64,000 nucleotides of DNA from the NCBI GenBank assembly GCA_016195405.1, contig JACPZP010000052.1:16835-80834 (forward strand). Direction: 5' to 3'. Origin of the DNA: Planctomycetota bacterium. GTDB taxonomy: Bacteria; Planctomycetota; Planctomycetia; Gemmatales; Gemmataceae. The notes beneath the pieces are model-generated. The model was not told the origin of the DNA. It searched no databases and saw nothing but the letters and a program-made list of their open reading frames with translations. Shown piece by piece: positions 45,436 to 54,411 of the stretch; the first letter of the stretch is position 1, and every line of letters starts with the position of its first letter. Position numbers and translations under genes: made by a program.

Positions 45436-48400
45436 TCATGGAACCACCTCGAATTGGGCTTGCGATCCAGCGGGCTTGCGAAGCTCCAAGTGCAGGCTTT
45501 GCGGTGGGGCCCCTGACACAATCGGCACGCGCACGGTAAGCAAATGACGCCCGGCCGCGAGTTCAATTCTCGCCCTGCTTTTTTTCTCCATCGCGTCCTC
45601 ATCTACCCACAGCGTCGCGTGCTGCGGGCATTCCCAATCGATTTCGACCGCGCCCGCCTTGGTCACCACGATGCTCGCTTGCAGATATGCGACTTTCACG
45701 CCGGTGGGATCGTGAAGCTCCTCAAGTGGCAGCCGGCCGTTCACCAAGGCATAAACGGAGTCCCACGCGTCTGGATCCGCGCGTAAGAGCTGGTCGCGCA
45801 GGACGTCGCGGTTGGGAACGTCGCTCGCAAGAACGGCTGGGACTTGCCGCAGTCGCTTCCAATGGTGAACAGCGCCTTGGCTTTTGAGCGCGTATGGTCC
45901 CGGTTTGCCTAACTCCGACACGAACTTGATGAGATCGAGCACTTCGCCGCGAGTCAGGATCCGCGTGATTCCTTCTGGCATCAGCGACTTGCCTTTCGAT
46001 TCCTCCTCGATGTCGGCCGTGGGAATGCGGACCAGTTTTCCGGTCGCGTCCTTGAGCACGACCACGTTCTTGTTGCGCTCGACGACGATGCCGGTGACGA
46101 TCGTTCCCGACGAGGTTGCAATGACCTTGGCCAGATACTCTTCCTTGATGGAGAGATTGGGGTCGAGAATGGAAGTGATGATGTAATCGAGCGGCGAAGA
46201 GCTGCCGATGGGACCAAGGTCGGGACCGACGTTGCCGCCCGCCTTGCTGATGGCGTGACATTTCATGCAGCCCAGATCGAGACGGCGGAAGACGTTTTCG
46301 CCGCGCGCGGCATCGCCTTTGGCCGACACTTCCTTGCCGATCTCGGCAACTTCTTGAGAAGTGGGCGGTTTGACGGCGGCGTCGAGGCCGGCGAACTTGC
46401 TGACCACGCCGACCAGGTCGGCGTCGTTGCGGCCCGCCAAAACGAGCGTACGAAGAATGCGCTTGGCGGCGTCGGGGCCGATCTTCGCATTGGCCAAAGC
46501 CGCGGCCAGGCGCTCCGGACCTCCTTTGCGAACCACGATAGCTTCCACAAGAGGGCCGGAGTCATCCAATTCCTTGGCGTCGCGCAGGGCGGAGGCGGCG
46601 GCCTTGGCCGCAACGTTCAGATCGTTGCGGGCGAGCGCCGCGACTGCCCGGAACCGGACGGGCATGGACGACTCGGAGGCGGCCAACTTCAGCAGCGTGG
46701 CCCGATTCTCAGGGTTGTCGAGAACCGCCAGGCTGTCGATGGCCGCAAAACGGGTCGCCGGCGTGAGCTTCGCGTTCTCGGCCATGCTTGCAAGCATCGG
46801 ACCCGCGTCGTTCAGCTTCCAGGCTGCCGCGAGCCGAATCATTTCTGGGAAAATGTCACTTTCCGGCTGAACGAAGAATCGAATGAAAACCAACCCGGAC
46901 ATCGGCGGCTGTACGCGCCGCGTTGCGGCGGCATCGGCAAGCCATTCCAAAATCTGGCGGCGCAGCGCGGGCGTTGTTCTTTCCTTGTCCAGGGTCAAAT
47001 CCCACATCACGCGCAACTCTTTCGGGCCGCCGTGCCGGCAAATCGTCTCGATCAGGGCCGGCAGGCGATCGGGAGAAACTTTCTTGCTGTTAACGAGATT
47101 AACCAGGCTTTGCGCGATGTTCTTGCGGTCAAGCTGGGAACCCAGGCGCCGTTCCAGCGTGTTGAGCGTTTCATTGAAAGTGAAGCGCAGATATTCGTCA
47201 TCGGGTTGAGCCAACATTTCGAGGGCCACGCTCAGGGCTTTTTCATCACGGAAGAAGCTGAGCGCCCGGATGGCTTCGAGCCGGACGCGCGGGTGCTCGT
47301 CGTTGATCTGCACGCGCAGCAGATCGAGCGGAGCATTCACTCGATCGCGCCAGTAGCACAATACGCGCGTGGCGGCAGAACGAGCGCGGAAGTCCGGCGA
47401 ACGCAGAACCTGTCTGAGAAGATCTTCGTTGACGACGTTCTGATACGGATGCGCCCAAAGTCCTTCCAAGCGATGATGCTCGTAGCCGGGATCCTTGGGA
47501 TCGAGCGCGGTAAGCCACTTCTGCACCGCCGCGATCACTTGGTTCGAATCGCGGCCTCCCAGCTCGATTCGCGCCCGATAGCGGACGCGATCTTCCTCTT
47601 CTTTCAGCAATTCGAGAAGCGCGTCAATCCGTTCGCCGTCGATCTTCTTTGGGGCCAGGAGCGGACGACCTTCCGCCACGATGCGGTAGATGCGGCCATG
47701 AACCCGGTCACGGCTGGGATCGCGAAGATTGTGCTGCATGTGGCCAATGATGGGATTGTGCCAATCGACGAAATAGATCGCGCCGTCGCCGCCGATGCGG
47801 ATGTCGGATGGCCGAAAACTCGGGTCCGTGGACGAGACAATCGGCTCCGCCTCGATGCCCTGGAAGCTGGCGCCTTTGTCTTTGATCTGGTACTGAAGGA
47901 TGCCTTGGAAGCCGATGACGTTGGTCACCAGCAGATTGCCCTGATTCTCGGGTGGAAAATGTCGGCTGGAGAGTATCTCCATGCCTGCGCACGGACGCGT
48001 CTTTTGGTTGTAGACCTGGGGCGGCCGACCGTGGCGGTGTGGAAAATCGACTTGCCCGGAGAAGAGCGCCCCATGGAATGGGTTCGCCCCGGTGCCGTCC
48101 ACGACGATGTCTTGGCCCCAACGATCGAAGACGTGGCCGTGCGGATTGGCGAAGCCGAAGCTGACGTAGGTGTCAAATTTGTGCGTGCGCGGTTCATAAC
48201 GGTAGACGCCGGCGTTGTGGTTTCGGACCGCCGGGCCATACGGTGTCTCGACGCCCGTGTGATGAAAGACGCCCTCCTGAAAGTAAAGAGCGCCGCCCGG
48301 ATCGAGGACGAAGCTGTTGGCCGTATGGTGGGTGTCGGCCGAATCGATGCCGCTCAAGATGCGTTGGCGCACGTCGGCCTTGCCGCTGCCGGTCGTGTCT

Positions 48401-49815
48401 TTGAGGAACATCAGGTCCGGGGCTTGGGCGACGATGACGCCGCCGTTGTAGAATTCGAACCCGGTCGGGCAATGCAGCTTGTCGGCGAAAACCGTCATCT
48501 TGTCGGCCTTTCCGGTTCCATTGGTGTCCTCAAGGATGATGAGCTTGTCGTTCATCTCCTCGCCGGGCTTCCAGTGCGGATAGCTGGGCCAAACCGCGAC
48601 CCAGAGCCGGCCTTTGGCGTCGAATTGCATCTGCACCGGGTTGGCCAAATCGGGAAACTCCTTCTCCGACGCGAACAGGTTGATCTTCAGCCCCTGGCCG
48701 ACTTTCATCTTCTTGATCGCCTCGTCGCCGTCGAGAAAGAGATGCTTGCCGTCCGGTAGCGACCCAGGCTTGTTCGTCTTCACTTCGAGAAACGGCGGTG
48801 CGTTGCTGTCGTCTACTTTGAGATCGTTGCCCTGAGCGATGGCCCAGATGCGCTTGTCGCGGTTGGCGGACATGGTATCGAGCACTTCCAGTTCGCGCTG
48901 CATGACCACGCGGTTGGTCTGGCCATCGACAAAGCGCAGATCGGCGCGGCCGCCGTATATCGAATAGCCGTCGACTGTGCGGTAACGGTTGTGCCAAAAG
49001 AAATTCTTGTCGACGACTGCTTGGCGAATTCTCTCCATTCGCTCCGTTTCGCGTTGCGGCATCGCTTCCTTGCCGAAGAGCGCTCTGTCAATCGCCTCCG
49101 CCACCGCTTTGTTGCCATCCTCGGTGAGATGGACGCCGTTGAATGTAAGCGGCCGGCTCGCTTTGGCGTAAAGCTCCTTGGTGGGCTGAAAGAGATCGAC
49201 GAAAACGACGTTGTTCGTCTTGGCGACTTCGGCCATAGCGGCCGTGTAGAGTTCCAGCCGCTTGTTGTTTTCGCCGCCGTCCGGCAGATTGCGGTCGTTG
49301 AGATTCTCGTGGGCGATCGGTGAGAAAAGGACCAGGCGCGGCGGTAATTGGCCGTTGTAGTTCTGCTTGAGCGTGCGCTTGATGAAGCCGTCGAGATCGG
49401 CCTTGAATTTGCCAAGGCCGGGTTTGCCCGCGTAGGATTCGTTGTAGCCGAAGAAGGCGAAGACGACGTCGGTCTTGTTGCGTGTCAGCCACTGGTCGGG
49501 GCTGCCGAAGCCGTCGGAGCGATCGCGCACCGCCACCTCGTCGGAGGCGAAACCCAAGTTGCGAAAAACCAATTCGTGCTTGGGAAGGCGTGCATAGAAG
49601 AAGGTCTCCAGCCAGCCATCGTGTTGCATGCGGTCGGCCAAGGTGTTGCCGATGATGCTGATGTGGTCGCCCTTGCGGATGAGATCGTTAGGAATGGGTT
49701 TGGGCTCGCCGGCGCTGCCGGACCACGGCGCTGTCGCCACGCCGAAGAAAAAAGCAACAAGGATGCCCAGCCGCACCGCCCGAAGGCAGCTGAGGCTACG
49801 AGAAGGAATTGTCAT
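45436..49815 (-). CDS. SGNH hydrolase / PVC-type dehydrogenase / HEAT / cytochrome c fusion
   Basis: The 1459-aa protein has a signal peptide (from ATG 49815; LGILVAFFFGVATAPWSGSAGEP). An SGNH/GDSL-like domain follows, with IGNTLADR, FFGYNESYAG and FNGVHLTEDGN. The PVC membrane-bound dehydrogenase domain (NPVQMQFDAKGRLWVAVWPSYP, CPTGFEFYNGGVIVA, PHGHVFDRWGQD, VDWHNP) comes next. HEAT-like repeats (about 715-1100) and a cytochrome domain with GCMKCHAISKAGGNVGPDL follow, then a C-terminal beta domain. PVC-type CxxCH proteins are typical of planctomycetes and probably oxidise sugars. The SGNH part may deacylate the same substrate. The 4.4-kb gene has convergent spacing with nothing close downstream. 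Confidence 0.9.
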   Translation of the reverse strand: MTIPSRSLSCLRAVRLGILVAFFFGVATAPWSGSAGEPKPIPNDLIRKGDHISIIGNTLADRMQHDGWLETFFYARLPKHELVFRNLGFASDEVAVRDRSDGFGSPDQWLTRNKTDVVFAFFGYNESYAGKPGLGKFKADLDGFIKRTLKQNYNGQLPPRLVLFSPIAHENLNDRNLPDGGENNKRLELYTAAMAEVAKTNNVVFVDLFQPTKELYAKASRPLTFNGVHLTEDGNKAVAEAIDRALFGKEAMPQRETERMERIRQAVVDKNFFWHNRYRTVDGYSIYGGRADLRFVDGQTNRVVMQRELEVLDTMSANRDKRIWAIAQGNDLKVDDSNAPPFLEVKTNKPGSLPDGKHLFLDGDEAIKKMKVGQGLKINLFASEKEFPDLANPVQMQFDAKGRLWVAVWPSYPHWKPGEEMNDKLIILEDTNGTGKADKMTVFADKLHCPTGFEFYNGGVIVAQAPDLMFLKDTTGSGKADVRQRILSGIDSADTHHTANSFVLDPGGALYFQEGVFHHTGVETPYGPAVRNHNAGVYRYEPRTHKFDTYVSFGFANPHGHVFDRWGQDIVVDGTGANPFHGALFSGQVDFPHRHGRPPQVYNQKTRPCAGMEILSSRHFPPENQGNLLVTNVIGFQGILQYQIKDKGASFQGIEAEPIVSSTDPSFRPSDIRIGGDGAIYFVDWHNPIIGHMQHNLRDPSRDRVHGRIYRIVAEGRPLLAPKKIDGERIDALLELLKEEEDRVRYRARIELGGRDSNQVIAAVQKWLTALDPKDPGYEHHRLEGLWAHPYQNVVNEDLLRQVLRSPDFRARSAATRVLCYWRDRVNAPLDLLRVQINDEHPRVRLEAIRALSFFRDEKALSVALEMLAQPDDEYLRFTFNETLNTLERRLGSQLDRKNIAQSLVNLVNSKKVSPDRLPALIETICRHGGPKELRVMWDLTLDKERTTPALRRQILEWLADAAATRRVQPPMSGLVFIRFFVQPESDIFPEMIRLAAAWKLNDAGPMLASMAENAKLTPATRFAAIDSLAVLDNPENRATLLKLAASESSMPVRFRAVAALARNDLNVAAKAAASALRDAKELDDSGPLVEAIVVRKGGPERLAAALANAKIGPDAAKRILRTLVLAGRNDADLVGVVSKFAGLDAAVKPPTSQEVAEIGKEVSAKGDAARGENVFRRLDLGCMKCHAISKAGGNVGPDLGPIGSSSPLDYIITSILDPNLSIKEEYLAKVIATSSGTIVTGIVVERNKNVVVLKDATGKLVRIPTADIEEESKGKSLMPEGITRILTRGEVLDLIKFVSELGKPGPYALKSQGAVHHWKRLRQVPAVLASDVPNRDVLRDQLLRADPDAWDSVYALVNGRLPLEELHDPTGVKVAYLQASIVVTKAGAVEIDWECPQHATLWVDEDAMEKKSRARIELAAGRHLLTVRVPIVSGAPPQSLHLELRKPAGSQAQFEVVP

Positions 49816-49915
49816 TCGCACGATGGGAACCTCAAGATTCAACGGGAGGGAGCATCAGGCATGCAAGGTGCATCATAGCTTTCGCGTACAAAGAAGGGAA
49901 CTATCTTTTGAATAT

Positions 49916-49942
49916 GGAGTGCGGGGACTCGTCCCCGCTTTT
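49916..49942 (+). repeat. Dispersed palindromic repeat, copy 1 (ECGDSSPL type)
   Basis: The sequence from 49916 contains GCGGGGACTCGTCCCCGC at 49921-49938, an 8-bp perfect inverted repeat around a 2-base loop, flanked by GGAGT and TTTT. It nearly matches the reverse complement of 50023-50048. It lies between the giant heme protein start and the YjbR gene end and probably represents a REP-like element common in this genome. Confidence 0.75.
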
Positions 49943-50020
49943 GGATTTTGAGATGCCGGGCAAATGGGCGCGTTGCGATTGTGCGTGCTTGACTTTGCAT
50001 GCCGCCGAAATCCAAGAATC

Positions 50021-50386
50021 CTAAAGCGGCGACGAGTCACCGCACTCCAAAGCGGCCAGCATGCGCTTGAGCGCCACTTGGCGGTAACTTCCGAGCAACA
50101 ACTCTTTGACTTCGCGCCAATTCAGCCGGCCGTCGGCGTACATGCAAACCCAGCCGTAACGTGCCGCGTAAGGCGCTGCGAAAAATCGCTCATCGCTCAA
50201 AACCTCGGCAAGCCGATCCTGAGGGACGCGAAAGGCGATGCACACCCGGTCTTCGTATTGATCGAGGACCGCGAACATCTTTTTGCCGGCCTCGAACGTC
50301 GGATGGCCCCACTTCGTCGTCTCGCGCACCTCCGGAAGGTCCAGACAAATCGCTCGCAACCGCGCTAGGATTTCGGATTCCTTCAT
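50021..50386 (-). CDS. MmcQ/YjbR family DNA-binding-like protein
   Basis: The 121-aa protein has the YjbR fold signature: LPEVRETTKWGHPTFEAGKKMF near the N-terminus, then VCIAFRVPQDRL, RYGWVCMYADGRLNW and VKELLLGSYRQVAL. Members are small cytoplasmic proteins of unclear function with a double-wing DNA-binding-like fold. ATG 50386 was chosen; a longer frame starts from TTG 50419 inside the tandem-repeat array. The final residues CGDSSPL are the translation of a dispersed palindromic repeat that reaches the stop codon, so the natural C-terminus has been overwritten by the repeat. Confidence 0.85.
   Translation of the reverse strand: MKESEILARLRAICLDLPEVRETTKWGHPTFEAGKKMFAVLDQYEDRVCIAFRVPQDRLAEVLSDERFFAAPYAARYGWVCMYADGRLNWREVKELLLGSYRQVALKRMLAALECGDSSPL
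50023..50048 (-). repeat. Dispersed palindromic repeat, copy 2, at the 3' end of the YjbR gene
   Basis: On the minus strand this reads as a 26-base sequence nearly identical to 49916-49941, with the inverted repeat GCGGTGAC/GTCGCCGC imperfect by one base. It encodes the last residues CGDSSPL and ends in the stop TAG. The two copies are inverted relative to each other and 80 bases apart. Confidence 0.75.
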
Positions 50387-50405
50387 TGCTTCACTCGTAT
50401 AGGGA

Positions 50406-50552
50406 ATTGCTTCAGCCAAGTGCCCGATTCATTCAGCAACATGCCCGATTCAATCAGCGATGTGGCTTATTGCTTCAGCCGGGTGGCTTATTGCTTCAGC
50501 AGGGTGCCGTATTGTTTCAACATTATGCCGGATTGCTTCATCGTAGTGCCGG
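50406..50552. repeat. Array of seven 21-bp tandem repeats
   Basis: Seven consecutive 21-base units, each opening ATTGCTTCA or a close variant and ending TGCCGG, TGGCTT or TGCCCG, run from 50406 to 50552. A degenerate eighth follows. The unit is two helical turns long. The array sits in the 411-base divergent spacer between the YjbR gene (minus, 50386) and the porin gene (plus, 50798). The minus-strand reading contains TAA stops, so it does not look like an active coding array. It may be a relic heptad-repeat coding sequence or a set of protein-binding sites. Confidence 0.85.
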
Positions 50553-50797
50553 ATTGTATCTCCCTCAGCGCCTCGCTGAAACCATTTCCCTAAAGCTCAG
50601 CGCCAAATCGAGTTAAGGTCAGAAAATTGTTTTTTTGGCCTTTGAAGCAATCCTGCCGCAACCGCTGTAGGCATTTGCCGAGAATGACGATTATTCCGAT
50701 ATCTCCTGGCGAATGGCCGGCTTCGTGCCGGGCTACGTCCTTCTCTAGGATGAATGGGCCGCAAAGCTTTCCCCGTTTTACCAAGGACCATTCGTCC
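50553..50797. other. Upstream region of the porin gene
   Basis: These 245 bases follow the tandem repeats. A longer plus-strand frame runs from 50627 in phase with the porin, but its residues lack signal-peptide character, so it is treated as untranslated. The region likely holds the porin promoter, though no clear hexamers were found. AAGGA at 50782-50786 is a plausible ribosome-binding site. Confidence 0.45.
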
Positions 50798-52300
50798 ATG
50801 CTTTCCCATCTTCTCATCAGTTTGACCGTTTGCACAGGTCAGGTCGCTCCCGGCGAATCAGTAGTTCGCGACGAGGGCGGATTCTTCCACCGGCTTGTGA
50901 AAGCGTACTGTGACGAGATCAAACCGAAGGAGGAGAAAAAATCGAACGGAAATGGCGACAGGGACGGCGGCGACAAGACCGGAGACGTCGACAAGAACAG
51001 CGATCAAGCGGACCAAGCTCCGGAAGCTCCTCGGCGGGCGCTGCCGGCGCCGTTAGCCTCGCCGCCGATGCCCAGCGGCGAGTGGCAAGGTTATCCACTA
51101 GTCGGAGTGCCGCCAAGCGACTCCGTCTACCCCTTGATGAAAGCGATCTACGGCGGACCGTGCGGCGACGCGATCAAAGATAGCCGCATTAAGGCCTATG
51201 GCTGGTTCAACGCATCGGGAAACTGGAGCACCGCCCGAAACTCCAATATGCCCGATTCCTATTGGATCGTGCCCAATCGCATGTTGTTCGATCAAGGCGT
51301 CTTCCGACTCGAGCGCGAAGTGGACTCCGTGCAGACGGATCACATCGATATTGGCTTTCGCTCGACAGCGCTCTTCGGCACCGACTACCGGTACATGACC
51401 GCCGGCGGCTGGTTCAGCGACCAGCTTCTGGTTCATAATCGGCTCTATGGCGCCGATCCCACCGAACAGTACCTCGACGTCTACGTTCCCTGGGTGGCCC
51501 AGGGCCTGATCGTGCGCGTTGGCCGTTGGATCGCCTGCCCCGACATCGAAACGCAGTTCGCCCCGGACAATTACATGGGCACGCATTCGCTGCTGTTCAC
51601 GTTCGACACGTATACCCAAACCGGCGTCATGGCCACCGCAATGCTCAACCAGCAATGGACGGTTCAAGCGGCCATTCACGCCGGCACGGACATGGCCCCC
51701 TGGTATGCCGGCGCCATTCCGACGGGCATGTTCGGCGTTCGCTGGGTTTCCAAGGAGAACAACGATTCGATTTACGTGGTTGCGAACGACATCAACAATG
51801 CCCGGTTCCGCCGCTTCAACGTGAATGGCCAACCCGCGGGCCACGACAACTTCAACTACGTCGTCGGCACCTGGCAGCACAAGTTCAACGACATCGTCCA
51901 CACCAAAACGGAAGGCTATTTCATGTGGCAGCGCGACGCCGTTCTAGGCGGCACGCCAAGCATCGGGCCGGTGCAATCCTTCGGCGGAGGCGGCGGCATC
52001 GGCAAGGAAATCCCAGGCACCTCTCTTACTTATGGCGTCGTCAACTACACGATGTTTCACCTCTCGAAGAAGAGCTTCATCACTTTCCGCAACGAATGGT
52101 GGCGCGACGAGGACGGCGAGCGCTCCGGCTTTCCGGGAACCTATACCAGCCACGCCATCGGCTTCACTTACAACTTCAATTCCCTTTTTCAGGTCCGCCC
52201 CGAGATCGGCTACTACCGCAACTGGACGAACCCGGCATTCGATCTCGGAACCAAGAACGGCATCTGGCTGTACGGCCTGGATGTGACCCTACGGTTCTAG
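50798..52300 (+). CDS. BBP2-type outer-membrane porin
   Basis: From ATG 50798 the 500-aa protein begins MLSHLLISLTVCTGQVAPGE, a signal peptide, followed by an acidic, Lys-rich linker with KEEKKSNGNGDRDGGDK. A beta-barrel follows with alternating hydrophobic and aromatic residues. IKAYGWFNASGNWSTARNSN, IDIGFRSTALFGTDYRYMTA, VGRWIACPDIE and the final GIWLYGLDVTLRF are typical of the planctomycete BBP2 (OmpL-like) porin family, which ends in Phe. It sits in the outer membrane as a solute channel. It faces the YjbR gene divergently and converges with the ParA-partner gene (21-base gap). Preference for ATG 50798 over the longer frame rests on the signal peptide. Confidence 0.9.
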   Translation: MLSHLLISLTVCTGQVAPGESVVRDEGGFFHRLVKAYCDEIKPKEEKKSNGNGDRDGGDKTGDVDKNSDQADQAPEAPRRALPAPLASPPMPSGEWQGYPLVGVPPSDSVYPLMKAIYGGPCGDAIKDSRIKAYGWFNASGNWSTARNSNMPDSYWIVPNRMLFDQGVFRLEREVDSVQTDHIDIGFRSTALFGTDYRYMTAGGWFSDQLLVHNRLYGADPTEQYLDVYVPWVAQGLIVRVGRWIACPDIETQFAPDNYMGTHSLLFTFDTYTQTGVMATAMLNQQWTVQAAIHAGTDMAPWYAGAIPTGMFGVRWVSKENNDSIYVVANDINNARFRRFNVNGQPAGHDNFNYVVGTWQHKFNDIVHTKTEGYFMWQRDAVLGGTPSIGPVQSFGGGGGIGKEIPGTSLTYGVVNYTMFHLSKKSFITFRNEWWRDEDGERSGFPGTYTSHAIGFTYNFNSLFQVRPEIGYYRNWTNPAFDLGTKNGIWLYGLDVTLRF

Positions 52301-52321
52301 ATTATTGGCGAGCCGGGAGCG

Positions 52322-52837
52322 TCAGCGACCGGAGTAAATGTCCCGCGTGCGGTCGAAGTTCTCTTTGCGCTCCTGCACCTTCAGCAAGAGCTTCTTGCAA
52401 ACGTCATCCTTCTTCATGCGTGCCGGCAGGCTCAGGCCCACGGCTTGGGCGACCTGGACCAGTTCCTTAACTGTCAGGCTTCGAATCGGCGCGAACTCGG
52501 TGTCGATTCTCGTGTAATCCATGTCCGGCTCAATCGCTTTCTCGTATAGCGTGCTCATTAATTGGGCCGCCTGCTCCACGCTCAGCTTAGGGGCCTTGGC
52601 GGCGCGCGGCGTGCCGGATCTCGTCGCTTTGCCGGCTTTCGCGGGCAGCGTCCCCGTTTTCACATACTGGTCGGCCAACTCAAGAAACTGAGCGAAGTCG
52701 TTGAGCGACGAATGGGCGAACGGTTCGAGTCCGGCAATCGCGCGCTCTAGCTCGCCAACCACTTTTTGACTGGCGCCCGCGGCTTGAAGCGGATTCACCA
52801 AGCTACGCACGAACTGTTGCAGGTCGGCTACCTTCAT
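52322..52837 (-). CDS. Small helical partner protein of the membrane-anchored ParA
   Basis: From ATG 52837 the 171-aa protein begins MKVADLQQFVRSLVNPLQ. It is almost entirely helical, with a basic, Ala-rich linker (AKAGKATRSGTPRAAKAPK, about 66-84). Its C-terminal segment LTVKELVQVAQAVGLSLPARMKKDDVCKK resembles SAP/Rho-N-like helix-turn-helix modules that often bind DNA. No Cys pair or catalytic motif is visible. It overlaps the ParA gene's 3' end by 35 bases, so the two are probably translated together. ParA partners usually contact DNA or a scaffold and stimulate the ATPase; this is the inferred role. The start has AAGGAAAG about seven bases upstream. Confidence 0.7.
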   Translation of the reverse strand: MKVADLQQFVRSLVNPLQAAGASQKVVGELERAIAGLEPFAHSSLNDFAQFLELADQYVKTGTLPAKAGKATRSGTPRAAKAPKLSVEQAAQLMSTLYEKAIEPDMDYTRIDTEFAPIRSLTVKELVQVAQAVGLSLPARMKKDDVCKKLLLKVQERKENFDRTRDIYSGR

Positions 52838-54152
52838 GGTGCGCTTTCCTTCGCAGGATTTCCTGAACCAAGTCCTTGAAAACGGGCGCCAAGCTGTCGT
52901 ATTCCGCGGCAAACTTGCGGTTCGCCGCCGCCTCCGCGAACACCGTGCTGTGCGGCACGACGTGCTTGAAGAGATGAACCGGTTCCAGCCAGGCGTCGTG
53001 ACAGCTTTTCTTGAGGTCCTCCCAGACGTTGCGCTCGCGGGCGATCATTTTTCGGCGATGATAAGCGCGGTTGCCGACGACGCCCAGGATGTTCAGATTA
53101 GGGCAAATCCCCTTGTCACGGAACTCGCGCAGGCTGATAAGCAGCCGCGGCACGGCTTCGGCCGACACGCGATCGGGGATCACCGGCACGAGCAGCAAGT
53201 CGGCGGCGGTGAGCGCGTTGATTCCCGCCAGCGTAAGGCGCGGCGGACAGTCGATCAGGATGAAGTCGAAACGCTCTTGAAATACGGATGCGTGCAACGC
53301 TTCGCGCAGGATGTAACGGCAATCCGGACGCTCTGAATTCACCAGCCAGCGGGCCTTCAGGGACTCTTCGACTTCGGCCAGGGCTTCGTTGGCAGCCAAC
53401 AAGTAGCTCTGGTCGCCGACGGGCGTGAGGTTGGACCAGGCCGCGTTGGCGTGCCCATCCTCTGCCGTGAAGACGTTCTGCACGAACCGCCCTCGGCCGA
53501 GCCGCAGATCGCCGAGCGTTTTCGGCGGCAAGCAGAGATTGGTCAGCGAACCTTGATAATCGAGGTCTACGAGAAGGACGCGCTTGCCGGAATTCCACAA
53601 GGTGTATGCGATATTCGCCGTCAAGCTGGTCTTGCCGACGCCGCCTTTGAGATTGGTGACGGCGATAATGGCGGGCGATTTGCGTTCAAGCGTGCGAAAC
53701 GGCGTAATCGTGTCGCCGGCCGGACGCAGCCAGGCCTTGCCGTGGAGTGCGTCGACCTGGTCGATCTGGTTGCGGAGGTCGGCGATGTGCATTTTGGCTT
53801 CGGCGAGATAGCTTCTGGCCCGTTGAGCCATGATGTGAAGCTTTTTCTGCGTCTCGTCCAGTTCGGCTTGGGTTTTGGATAACGTCTGAGATCCGGCGTC
53901 CAGGCGCTGCTTTAGGTCGTCGCGTTCATTCGTGATCTGGTGGAGCTTTTCATCCTTCGTTTGCAAGAGTTCCGCCAATGCCGCGGATTTCGCTTTCTCC
54001 TGACGAAGTTCATGAGCGCCACGCCCGAACCAATGGCGGAAACTGTAAAAGATGGCGGCCGTGAGAAAGACGCCCATGAGAAATGCAGCGATGCGGTCCC
54101 CTCCCGATTGGAAGAGTTCCTGCAAGAAGCGATGGATGCCGTGAAGATCCAT
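52803..54152 (-). CDS. Membrane-anchored ParA family ATPase with coiled coil
   Basis: The 449-aa protein has an N-terminal transmembrane segment (about 21-38, IAAFLMGVFLTAAIFYSF) and a coiled coil (about 46-130; KDEKLHQITNERDDLKQRL, TLSKTQAELDETQKKL). A deviant Walker A ATPase follows: VTNLKGGVGKTSLTANIA, LLVDLDYQGSLTNL, FDFILIDCPPRLTLAG and VPVIPDRVSAEAVPRL. Soluble ParA proteins segregate DNA or position complexes; one tethered to the membrane by its own helix is unusual and would confine ATP cycling to the membrane. Its partner gene (52322-52837) overlaps the 3' end. No plasmid replication genes are nearby, so a chromosomal role such as positioning is likelier. Confidence 0.88.
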   Translation of the reverse strand: MDLHGIHRFLQELFQSGGDRIAAFLMGVFLTAAIFYSFRHWFGRGAHELRQEKAKSAALAELLQTKDEKLHQITNERDDLKQRLDAGSQTLSKTQAELDETQKKLHIMAQRARSYLAEAKMHIADLRNQIDQVDALHGKAWLRPAGDTITPFRTLERKSPAIIAVTNLKGGVGKTSLTANIAYTLWNSGKRVLLVDLDYQGSLTNLCLPPKTLGDLRLGRGRFVQNVFTAEDGHANAAWSNLTPVGDQSYLLAANEALAEVEESLKARWLVNSERPDCRYILREALHASVFQERFDFILIDCPPRLTLAGINALTAADLLLVPVIPDRVSAEAVPRLLISLREFRDKGICPNLNILGVVGNRAYHRRKMIARERNVWEDLKKSCHDAWLEPVHLFKHVVPHSTVFAEAAANRKFAAEYDSLAPVFKDLVQEILRRKAHHEGSRPATVRA

Positions 54153-54411
54153 GATGCGGCCAAAGAGTCAGAATCTCGCGCTGGTTATGTCCGTCGCTGC
54201 CTTCGCATTCGGTTGGTTAGAGAATTGTACCGCGAGCGCGACGGTCGTACAAGAAGCGGGCAGATGGTGTCGCCGCATCGATCTTCAAGTACACTTGAAA
54301 CATGAGCACGGCAACGACAGAGCCCGAATACGCTGACTATTACAGAAACTATGACGACAGTACTCAAAGTCTCGTCGCTCATCGTTACACCAATGAGCTT
54401 CTCACGCGCCG

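Noticed and set aside
46255..48759. 834-codon open frame on the plus strand
   Set aside because: It is antisense to the SGNH/PVC/cytochrome gene, whose domains are unmistakable. High GC with a codon-position bias leaves the opposite strand open.
50406..50552. Possible CRISPR array
   Set aside because: The units are contiguous 21-mers without spacers, and no cas genes are nearby. It is a plain tandem repeat.
51098..51901. 267-codon minus-strand frame opposite the porin gene
   Set aside because: It is a shadow of the BBP2 porin, which has a signal peptide and beta-barrel pattern.
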